Origin: Anaerolineaceae bacterium
Lineage (GTDB): Bacteria > Chloroflexota > Anaerolineae > Anaerolineales > Anaerolineaceae
DNA: 11,095 nucleotides
Direction of reading: 5' to 3'
Assembly (NCBI GenBank): GCA_030620065.1
Contig: JAUXFJ010000029.1
Span: 1 to 11,095 of the forward strand
Part shown: piece by piece, positions 1 to 6,056 of the stretch
Layout: each line of letters begins with the position of its first letter
How positions within the stretch are numbered: position 1 is the stretch's first letter
Translations under genes and position numbers: made by a program
The notes under the pieces: generated by a model
The model's database searches: none
Seen by the model: only the letters and a program-made list of their open reading frames with translations
Told to the model about the DNA's origin: nothing

Positions 1-266
1 AGAACTGGTCCGTCGTTATTGAATATAAGTTGCAGGAGAAATAAAAAAGAAGATGTGAAAAGTGTTAGACGAAGACCACGAATACGCAGCATGGATTTTT
101 CCAGATAGAAAAGCAATGAAATCAGAACTAGAGTTATAGTAATACTCAGCCAGGCGTTTTGAACTAAAAACACTGCAATGCTGAACCCTAAGAGCCATAA
201 TAATTTGGTTAAGGGGTGCAGCTTATGAATGAATGTGTTTCCTGGTGAATATTGGATTTTGATCAC
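1..266 (-). CDS. ecfT: ECF transporter T component (EcfT/YkoC-like), N-terminal part
   Basis: This is the transmembrane coupling subunit of an energy-coupling factor transporter, which links the ATPase pair to the substrate-binding S subunit. I translated the minus strand from GTG at 266-264. The product begins MIKIQYSPGNTFIHKLHP and continues LTKLLWLLGFSIAVFLV, the typical EcfT opening (Y-S-P-G-x-T-x-x-H-x-L-x-P-x-x-K-L) leading into the first membrane helices. About 88 codons are present and the frame stays open to position 1, so roughly two thirds of a normal 250-270 residue EcfT lies outside the window. The GTG start is supported by GGAG at 275-272, five bases upstream, and by a GTGA overlap with the stop codon of the ATPase gene (263-265), a sign of translational coupling. 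The family call is firm; the substrate cannot be told from this subunit. Confidence 0.9.
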   Translation of the reverse strand, partial: MIKIQYSPGNTFIHKLHPLTKLLWLLGFSIAVFLVQNAWLSITITLVLISLLFYLEKSMLRIRGLRLTLFTSSFLFLLQLIFNNDGPV

Positions 267-1750
267 GCGGACTCCAAACTTAAAGCTTCTGCTAGGAAAT
301 ATGGCTGGTCTAATTCTAATAATCGACCTTCAGTTAGGGCTTGAGGACAATCGAGGATCAAACGACCTTTATCCAAGAAAAGTGTGCGGGTAGAAAAAGC
401 ATTGACCAAATCGGGCTGGTGGTGAGCCATAATGACTACCCCACCGCACTGTGCATGCTCTTTTAAGAGATTTAAAAGAAAATAAGCATTGTCCTCATCT
501 TGACCGATTAAAATCTCATCCAGCAAGATTACTTTGGGATTGTAACTAAGGATAGAGACCAAGTTCAAGCGTCGTTTTTCTCCATAGCTTAATTTATTTG
601 GATGAATATCCTTGAACAAGGCTAATCCGCATGCGTCCAATAACCTTTGGGTTTTGGCTTCATATTGAGAGGGTGGCAAGCCAAAATTACGTGGGGCGAA
701 GATAGCTTCATGCCAAACGGTAACGGTAAAAATTTGATGATCGGGGTTTTGAAATACGATACCGACTTTCTTTGCGATCTCAGAAACAGATTGTGTCTTG
801 AGATCACAGCCCAAAAGCGTGATGTTTCCATGTGATGGAGGAAGCAAGCCCATGAGACCGAGCAGCAGGGTTGATTTACCTGCGCCATTTTTGCCCATCA
901 GGCTAATGAACTCACCTTCTTTTATTGTGAGCTTAATGCCGGAAAGAACCTCCTTATTCGCATAGGCGATAGAGAAATCGTTTGCATGGATCATTTCAGA
1001 TGACTCATATTTGCCCCTGTGCTCATCAGTTTGCGGTGTTTTGTGGGGGCGTTTAGAAGAGAGATAAGTTCTCAGTGCAATTTGCTCAGTTATATTTCCT
1101 TGATTCATGATAATCAAGTGCGGATTGTAGGGGAGCAGCTGCTTTAATTTATGTTCAATGATGATGATTGTCAGGCCTAGAATCTCTCTTAGATTTTGAA
1201 TAACATCAAACAGGTTTTGCGATGCCTGCGGGTCCAAATTTGAAGTTGGTTCATCGAGGATGAGCACATCAGGTTTTGCTGCAAGCATACTGGCAATCGC
1301 TATTTTTTGTTTTTCACCGCCTGAGAGTGAAGAAATTTCCCGATGTTCCAAGTTCTGACCGTCTATGACCATTAATGCCCACTGGATGCGTTGATGGATT
1401 TCGGATATTGGTAAACATCGGTTCTCTAAGCCAAATGCCAATTCGTCAATAACCGTCAAGGTGCAAAATTGATTTTCGGGATTTTGTTGCACCAAACCAA
1501 CTTTATCAGCCATTTCGAATAACGGAATCCTTGAGATATCTTTTCCTTCGAATTCTATGGAACCCATTACTGATCCGAAGTCTTGCTGGAAAAGAAAACC
1601 CGCTAATGCTAGTGCAAGTGTAGATTTGCCACAGCCTGAAGGGCCGGCAATGACGAGCATCTCACCCTTTTTAATCTTAAAGTTGATATGTGAAAGCGTG
1701 TCGTGATCTTTACCCTGATAGCGGAAAGTAAAATCCATAAACCTTATCAT
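263..1750 (-). CDS. ecfA: ECF transporter ATPase, two ABC domains fused (YkoD-like)
   Basis: This 495-residue protein carries both nucleotide-binding domains of an ECF transporter and powers uptake from the cytoplasmic face. Domain 1 (about residues 1-225) has Walker A GPSGCGKST at 36-44, Q-loop Gln89, signature LSGGE at 142-146, Walker B ending Asp166-Glu167 and switch His200. Domain 2 (about 252-495) has Walker A GKNGAGKST at 286-294, Q-loop Gln334, a variant signature LSYGE at 387-391, Walker B Asp411-Glu412 and His443 or His444. A polar linker at about 230-250 joins them. Length and layout match Bacillus YkoD (about 490 residues). The gene starts one base after the S-component stop and overlaps the T-component start, so the three genes form an operon. 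The nearest Shine-Dalgarno-like AAGGA (1771-1767) is 16 bases from the ATG, so reinitiation from the upstream gene is likely. Met5 is a less likely alternative start. In domain 2 the residue after the Walker B Glu is Ile where domain 1 has Pro. Confidence 0.95.
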   Translation of the reverse strand: MIRFMDFTFRYQGKDHDTLSHINFKIKKGEMLVIAGPSGCGKSTLALALAGFLFQQDFGSVMGSIEFEGKDISRIPLFEMADKVGLVQQNPENQFCTLTVIDELAFGLENRCLPISEIHQRIQWALMVIDGQNLEHREISSLSGGEKQKIAIASMLAAKPDVLILDEPTSNLDPQASQNLFDVIQNLREILGLTIIIIEHKLKQLLPYNPHLIIMNQGNITEQIALRTYLSSKRPHKTPQTDEHRGKYESSEMIHANDFSIAYANKEVLSGIKLTIKEGEFISLMGKNGAGKSTLLLGLMGLLPPSHGNITLLGCDLKTQSVSEIAKKVGIVFQNPDHQIFTVTVWHEAIFAPRNFGLPPSQYEAKTQRLLDACGLALFKDIHPNKLSYGEKRRLNLVSILSYNPKVILLDEILIGQDEDNAYFLLNLLKEHAQCGGVVIMAHHQPDLVNAFSTRTLFLDKGRLILDCPQALTEGRLLELDQPYFLAEALSLESA

Positions 1751-1751
1751 G

Positions 1752-3119
1752 TTACTGAATATTTATTCCTTGAATTGGGTACATCAGGACTTCGCCGTCC
1801 ATTGTAGCTAAAGCATACGTGAAATCTGTATCGCCGATGATCACGAAGATCCGCAGAGAATCATCGGATATCACTTCGTTTAGAGAAAAGCTAAGATCTG
1901 AATTATCAGATTGGATAATGACCTGTTTAGCTTCTGGAAATAACTTTAAAGAACGCAGCACAAGTTGAAGTTGGACCCCCTGATATTTTTGGGAGCCATT
2001 ACCAATATCAAGCTTTGTGCTGTCCATAGTTGCTTGCCAAAAATCGGGATTAAATTCAAATTCTTCAGCGATTGCTCCTGAAATAATCAGAGGTGCTTTG
2101 GCAATGACCTGGATTTCCTTAACTCCACGTATCCAGGCCTTACTGCTTTCAGGTCCCACTACGTCAAAAGAAATGTCTTTGCCCTTTCCCTGTGGGGAAA
2201 GCAAGATGGCGTCATTTGTATTAAGCTCGTCACAGCTGATAAAGAAGGTATATCCATCTACTGCTTTGATCAATATATAGGCAGCATTTTTGGATGGTAC
2301 AGCCGATTGAACCAAGTCAATTAAGGGGTAACCTGTATACGTAGAAGAAACGTCCCGCAGAGCGGCTGGTATTATGATCTGTTCTATTTCCAGTGCTTTG
2401 TTGGGGAAGGTGAGGGTATGCTCAACCGCGCCGGATATGGTGATCGTGGCTGGACCTTGTAAATTGATACGCAGGAAGACGGCAAGCGCAATGCTTATGA
2501 GTGCTATGCATACAAAAGCCAGTGGTAAGATCTCCTTATTTTTCTCAGTATAAACAGGTTCTTTGATCACTCCTGCTTTATTTAAAGCAGCGAGGAGGGA
2601 TTTGCCAAGAAACGCTGCAAAAATCACCCCCGATGCAAAGGCGACCAGCGCTAACAACAAGATTGCACTGTAGGCAAGGCTGTCTGAGGGCAGTGTGGCA
2701 AAGATTTGGAAGACAAACACATTCGATGCGGATGCCAAACCGGCTGCCACGATATTGACCCATAAAGAACTACGATTTTGGAAGATGAAGAAAATAATAT
2801 CGATCACGAGGCCCGCAACAAGGCCAACAAGTAGGATAATAATCCCATGTGTGTTCCCGCTTAGGAGCTCGACACAGCCTTTAAGGAGTCCTGTAGCAAC
2901 TCCCGCGCCTGGTTTGCGAATGATGCCAAAAGAGAGAATCAACCAAAGAATATGAAATCCGGCTGCCCACTGTGTTGCACCTGGTATGCCGAGTATAGCC
3001 TGGAAGGTGTCACCAATGGTGTTGATATAGCTGCTAGAGATGCCGCCTAAGGCTGCCAAGATAGCCATAATGAGCAAATCCCTTGTGGTGAAGTAAAAGG
3101 TGTTATTTTTCATACGCAT
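1752..3119 (-). CDS. ECF transporter S component (YkoE-like) fused to two molybdopterin-fold-like domains
   Basis: This 455-residue protein should be the substrate-specificity subunit of the transporter. Residues about 12-182 form a hydrophobic multi-helix domain of the YkoE type, including GIIRKPGAGVATGLLKG and ELLSGNTHG, features of a family linked to hydroxymethylpyrimidine/thiamine uptake in Bacillus. Unlike ordinary YkoE (about 200 residues), it continues through a charged loop and an extra membrane helix (about 197-217) into a soluble tail. The tail contains two related units. Unit A (about 223-338) starts ITISGA, contains YTGYPLIDLV at 261-270 and ends WIRGVKEIQVI. Unit B (about 343-454) starts LIISGA, contains KYQGVQLQLVL at 378-388 and ends YPIQGINI. 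The ISG start, Y-x-G-x-x-L-x-x-L core and W-(V/I)-x-x-V-x-x-I end resemble the molybdopterin-binding fold of sulfite-oxidase-type proteins, but I see no clear Mo-ligating cysteine motif. Six helices plus one extra would place the tail outside the membrane. ATG at 3119 follows an in-frame TAA at 3123-3125. The substrate is unknown. Confidence 0.8.
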   Translation of the reverse strand: MRMKNNTFYFTTRDLLIMAILAALGGISSSYINTIGDTFQAILGIPGATQWAAGFHILWLILSFGIIRKPGAGVATGLLKGCVELLSGNTHGIIILLVGLVAGLVIDIIFFIFQNRSSLWVNIVAAGLASASNVFVFQIFATLPSDSLAYSAILLLALVAFASGVIFAAFLGKSLLAALNKAGVIKEPVYTEKNKEILPLAFVCIALISIALAVFLRINLQGPATITISGAVEHTLTFPNKALEIEQIIIPAALRDVSSTYTGYPLIDLVQSAVPSKNAAYILIKAVDGYTFFISCDELNTNDAILLSPQGKGKDISFDVVGPESSKAWIRGVKEIQVIAKAPLIISGAIAEEFEFNPDFWQATMDSTKLDIGNGSQKYQGVQLQLVLRSLKLFPEAKQVIIQSDNSDLSFSLNEVISDDSLRIFVIIGDTDFTYALATMDGEVLMYPIQGINIQ

Positions 3120-3133
3120 CTGTTAAATAGCGA

Positions 3134-3156
3134 GCGCTCCTCTATGGAAGGAGCGC
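3134..3156 (-). promoter_or_regulatory. Hairpin sequestering the Shine-Dalgarno of the S-component gene
   Basis: The minus-strand RNA has a perfect 8-base-pair stem, GCGCUCCU (3156-3149) with AGGAGCGC (3141-3134), and a 7-base loop. The downstream arm contains AGGAG at 3141-3137, the only Shine-Dalgarno-like sequence before ATG 3119, though its 17-base spacing is long. No U-run follows (the next bases are UCGCUAUUU), so it does not look like an intrinsic terminator. The likely role is control of ribosome access, acting as the expression platform of the leader RNA upstream. The stem is seen directly; the role is inferred. Confidence 0.55.
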
Positions 3157-3159
3157 CAA

Positions 3160-3292
3160 AGGATAACCCTTATTTGACTGATGGTGGGTTTCATCGGCAT
3201 ATCTCCTTTCCAAACACGGGAGGCGAGAGCGTTTCCAGTCTCACCCTAACGGCCTTGAGTCCATAATTTGCAGATCTTAGGACTAAAGGCTC
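3160..3292 (-). promoter_or_regulatory. Structured leader RNA, candidate Moco/Tuco riboswitch
   Basis: The minus-strand leader between the promoter and the S-component gene is rich in pairing. An upstream stem pairs 3290-3280 with 3262-3252 (ten pairs, one mismatch). Next is a hairpin of GGUGAG (3245-3240) with CUCGCC (3227-3222) and a loop containing CUGGAAACG. A second hairpin pairs CUCC (3222-3219) with GGAG (3206-3203), sharing one base with the first. After it comes GCCGAUGAAACCC (3198-3186), whose AACCC can pair with GGGUU at 3169-3165. The string GCCUCCC, then GGAAAGGAGA, then GCCGAUGAAACC is what I remember of the Moco/Tuco riboswitch consensus (Rfam RF01055). That is from memory and was not scored with a covariance model. 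It lacks the CUGAGA and GAACCUGAUC elements of the TPP riboswitch that usually controls ykoE-type genes, and the cobalamin box. That it is a cis-regulatory RNA is more certain than its ligand. Confidence 0.6.
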
Positions 3293-3314
3293 GAAGATAT
3301 AATCTATTTTTATT

Positions 3315-3342
3315 ATTATAACATAAAGCATTTAGACATCAA
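3315..3342 (-). promoter_or_regulatory. Sigma-70-type promoter of the ECF transporter operon
   Basis: The minus strand reads TTGATG (3342-3337), a 16-base spacer, then a perfect TATAAT (3320-3315). Transcription should begin near 3305-3309, giving a leader of about 190 bases that contains the structured RNA. The -35 box begins three bases after the terminator hairpin of the preceding protease gene, so terminator and promoter are nearly merged. Confidence 0.7.
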
Positions 3343-3345
3343 TAA

Positions 3346-3378
3346 AGGTTGAAGCCCCACTCGTTGGGACTTCAACCT
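3346..3378 (-). terminator. Intrinsic terminator of the TPR/protease operon
   Basis: A perfect 9-base inverted repeat, AGGTTGAAG (3346-3354) with CTTCAACCT (3370-3378), extends inward after one mismatch through CCCA/TGGG to a 5-base loop. On the minus strand it is followed by UUUAUUGAUG, a modest U-tract, and it lies 29 bases past the protease stop codon. No plus-strand gene ends here and the plus-strand flank has no U-run, so it serves the minus strand. Confidence 0.75.
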
Positions 3379-3407
3379 ATGATAAAAAGAGTTCTAGCAA
3401 CAGGTCA

Positions 3408-6056
3408 TTATCTGGAGGAAGAAAGTTTGATCATGCGTCCTTGATGATCAAAGGTAATCCGAGCATATTGAAAATGACCTGGCGATGATATATCAATAGA
3501 TTTCTTTAAGGTTACAACGTAGCGCTGACTACCGTTAAAGGTTCCTCTTTTAGCGCGCTTTCCTTTACCGGATTTGGGTGAAAGTGCAAAATTAGCTAAT
3601 TGTGGACTCATTGAAAGGTTTGCATTACCAAGCCCCGGTAAATATTCGCTGACGACCTTCTTCACTTCTTTCAATATTTCTTTAGGCATAGCCAGTTGCT
3701 TAGGGTGGAGTTCTTCATGTGAGTCGCTGATCGTTTTTAGTTTTGGCAAATATTTTGGTCTTAAAAGTGGCTTGGAGAGCTGGTTCAAATTGTTAAGATT
3801 TCCTAAGGGGTCGCCATAAAGCACGAATGATAGAATGGTCTTTTGGTCTTCACCATCCAGATATCCCTGTCGGTTTGTCATTTCACGTGCAAGGTTTAAT
3901 TTCGCGCGCATGAGTGCATATCCGACCGGATAACCAGCAAGGACTTGTTTCCAAAAGTTCCGAGCGATCATGTCAGCGGCGATCAAGGGTTCCGTGACAG
4001 AACCATAAGCTATACATGTTGAGCCGATTACACAGCGACTGCCTGATGCAAGGAAGCTTAGTGCCATGCTTTCCTCAGTTTTTTTCTCTTCGATCAAGGC
4101 ACCATAGCAAGCTTCACTGAATACGATCTCGGGAGCGGGATGTTCTCGATTAAACTGTGAGGGACTTATGGCGACAGGATAATCTGATTCATTCGATTGT
4201 TTGGTAAAGTCTTTTTGACCAAACCATTCTGGTGCGTCTTGCAACCCATGCAGGTTGAAGTAAGCGCATTTGCTTGAATGATGGCCATTCAAATTGATGT
4301 TTTGGAAATTAGCTGGTGGAGAAAGGACCATCTTTTTAGGATTGCCGATTGTCTCGAATACAAGCGCAGATGTCTGTCGCCAAACTTCTGCGGAGTAGCC
4401 AAGGTTTTCTCTAATACTTAAATTCATCGCGATCTGTTGCATGAAGTTTGATACTCTGTCGACGATATCGGCTATAAAAGTGCCTGCTAGAAAACCTTTT
4501 GTCTTTAGTTTATATTGATATTCGGCGTTCATGAAACGCAGCTGTTCAAGCAGAAACCCTGCGTCTGATCCCTTTTCATCTGGCAGCCTACCGACTGGCC
4601 ATTGCGGGATAAAGTAATTTTCATCAGTTGTTGCATATGGATTATCGGAGGGCACAATGGGATCAGAATCATCGGTTGGGTTTGGCAGCCGGTGGAAGGG
4701 GATGATATCATTTCCGCCAACGATCAACAAGGCACCGATCATTTCACCGCGGACTGCCAAGGCTTTATCTAGATCTACAAGCGAAAGTTTTATTTTCCAG
4801 GCATTGTTTGCGAGGCTTGGTGCAATCCCAAATGTAGTTGTGCAGGCAGGATCGTCCGGATAGTAAAGAAGGCTGCCCCAATTTGGCACTTTCCCGATCC
4901 TATCCGTTAATTCCTGTAGCAATTGATCGATAACAGCGGTTGTATTGGCGCCATATTTATTTACCAGTGCAGTTTTTGAGGATAAGAGCACATAAACCGG
5001 AAAACGCCCATCCGCACGTGACAGAGCTGGTTTCTTGATGCTTTTTGCTAGGCGGTCAAATTCTGTTTGGATTTCGTCTAATATTTTAACTGATTCTTGT
5101 GTAGTGTCTTCAGATATCAGGACCTCTTCTGCAGCTTTGGGAATAGCAGGGGAATCTGCTTGTCTTGGTACCGGCAGGTTTGTGGAAGTGATATAAGGAC
5201 GAGAAACGCGTTGAAGCGGATCACGCCCAGAATTATTTTCATCACCAGCTTGAAGTTGATTCCAGCCAAGTTTGGATGCAACAGCTCCAGGGACTGGTAG
5301 CTCAAAGTAAATTTGGAGGATTTCAGGCCAAAGTGGTTTAAAGCGATGAGCAGATCCTAACAAACGTGTAATGACCTGCGCTGATGTATCATATGCGGCA
5401 CACCAATGGAGGTTTTCTACCGCGGCGGTATCATTGCCCGATTGGAGGAGCGCCAATGCTGTTAGTATTTTGACCTGAATGCAGTCAGGCCATTTCTTAG
5501 AGTAAATTGATGTAATTGTAGTGAATAGAGGCAGGTTTTCTTTTTTCCAAGCGATTTGCAGATGAAGCACGGCTGGCAGAGGTGTTGTAGGGTTAAAGGC
5601 TAGAGCTTTGCGGATGTGATCTTCTGCCAAAGAGAGATGGTTTTGTTCATAGGCTTGACGTGCCTGTGCGAGATCATTTAACCAATCTGAAGGCATGTCT
5701 GTTTGCAAAGGACGGCCTTGAAGGTAAAATAGCATAGCTTGGGTGTTGTTGGTTTTATTACTTTCATCTTTAGTTAATTCCGTGAGCAGAGAGAGGGGTT
5801 CAATAAATTCAGGGTCATAGTTGCAGATTTTCTCTAATAAGGTAATACTGGAATCTGTCTCTTTTAGAAAGGCTAAAGACCTTGCATGCAGATAACTGAT
5901 GTATAAATCCCCAGGAAAATTCGCTAACCAGCTCAAACAAGCCTGACGTGCGAATTGGTATTCTTTGACCTCAAGGGCTGTAGTCACGATCTTCAGGAAT
6001 GAAGGACGTTTTACGGCATGATTGTAATCAATAGGTGATACGTTAGGATTTTTCAT
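3408..6056 (-). CDS. TPR-like repeat protein with C-terminal C25 (gingipain-fold) cysteine protease domain
   Basis: This 882-residue protein joins helical repeats to a caspase-fold protease. Residues about 10-250 are alpha-helical, TPR-like repeats. A polar linker follows (about 275-345). The protease-like region (about 352-755) shows, in order, LLIVGGNDIIPF (443-454), SDNPYA (470-475) and PVGRLP (487-492), all typical of peptidase C25. The predicted dyad is His603 in YFNLHG and Cys650 in SEACYG, and the domain ends with YGDP at 747-750. A basic stretch, SGKGKRAKRG, and a small beta-rich C-terminal segment (about 845-882, ending MIKLSSSR) follow. No signal peptide is seen, unlike secreted gingipains, so it is probably cytoplasmic. 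I chose ATG 6056 because AGGAGG lies 12 bases upstream; a longer frame would need TTG at 6089 and would translate through that site. The gene overlaps the giant TPR gene by 14 bases. Arg/Lys specificity is not implied and the target is unknown. CHAT/separase-type proteases are fold relatives, but the SD-N-x-Y and VGR motifs favour C25. Confidence 0.85.
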   Translation of the reverse strand: MKNPNVSPIDYNHAVKRPSFLKIVTTALEVKEYQFARQACLSWLANFPGDLYISYLHARSLAFLKETDSSITLLEKICNYDPEFIEPLSLLTELTKDESNKTNNTQAMLFYLQGRPLQTDMPSDWLNDLAQARQAYEQNHLSLAEDHIRKALAFNPTTPLPAVLHLQIAWKKENLPLFTTITSIYSKKWPDCIQVKILTALALLQSGNDTAAVENLHWCAAYDTSAQVITRLLGSAHRFKPLWPEILQIYFELPVPGAVASKLGWNQLQAGDENNSGRDPLQRVSRPYITSTNLPVPRQADSPAIPKAAEEVLISEDTTQESVKILDEIQTEFDRLAKSIKKPALSRADGRFPVYVLLSSKTALVNKYGANTTAVIDQLLQELTDRIGKVPNWGSLLYYPDDPACTTTFGIAPSLANNAWKIKLSLVDLDKALAVRGEMIGALLIVGGNDIIPFHRLPNPTDDSDPIVPSDNPYATTDENYFIPQWPVGRLPDEKGSDAGFLLEQLRFMNAEYQYKLKTKGFLAGTFIADIVDRVSNFMQQIAMNLSIRENLGYSAEVWRQTSALVFETIGNPKKMVLSPPANFQNINLNGHHSSKCAYFNLHGLQDAPEWFGQKDFTKQSNESDYPVAISPSQFNREHPAPEIVFSEACYGALIEEKKTEESMALSFLASGSRCVIGSTCIAYGSVTEPLIAADMIARNFWKQVLAGYPVGYALMRAKLNLAREMTNRQGYLDGEDQKTILSFVLYGDPLGNLNNLNQLSKPLLRPKYLPKLKTISDSHEELHPKQLAMPKEILKEVKKVVSEYLPGLGNANLSMSPQLANFALSPKSGKGKRAKRGTFNGSQRYVVTLKKSIDISSPGHFQYARITFDHQGRMIKLSSSR

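Noticed and set aside
16..198. A 60-residue minus-strand reading frame starting with ATG at 198
   Set aside because: It is out of frame with the recognisable EcfT sequence that starts at GTG 266 and spans the same bases.
2017..2280. Plus-strand reading frames across the window, such as this one and those near 647, 2695, 4657, 6276 and 10097
   Set aside because: Each lies opposite a well-supported minus-strand gene and encodes no recognisable domain.
3134..3156. Intrinsic terminator at the GC-rich hairpin before the S-component gene
   Set aside because: No U-tract follows on the minus strand, and the stem contains the Shine-Dalgarno-like AGGAG.
3160..3300. TPP (thiamine) riboswitch, expected before a YkoE-type gene
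   Set aside because: The minus-strand leader lacks the CUGAGA and GAACCUGAUC elements; GGUGAGACUGG is not an adequate match.
3408..6056. Csx29-type TPR-CHAT protease of a type III-E CRISPR system
   Set aside because: No CRISPR array or cas-like gene is in the window, and the SDNPYA, PVGRLP and YGDP motifs fit peptidase C25 better than CHAT.
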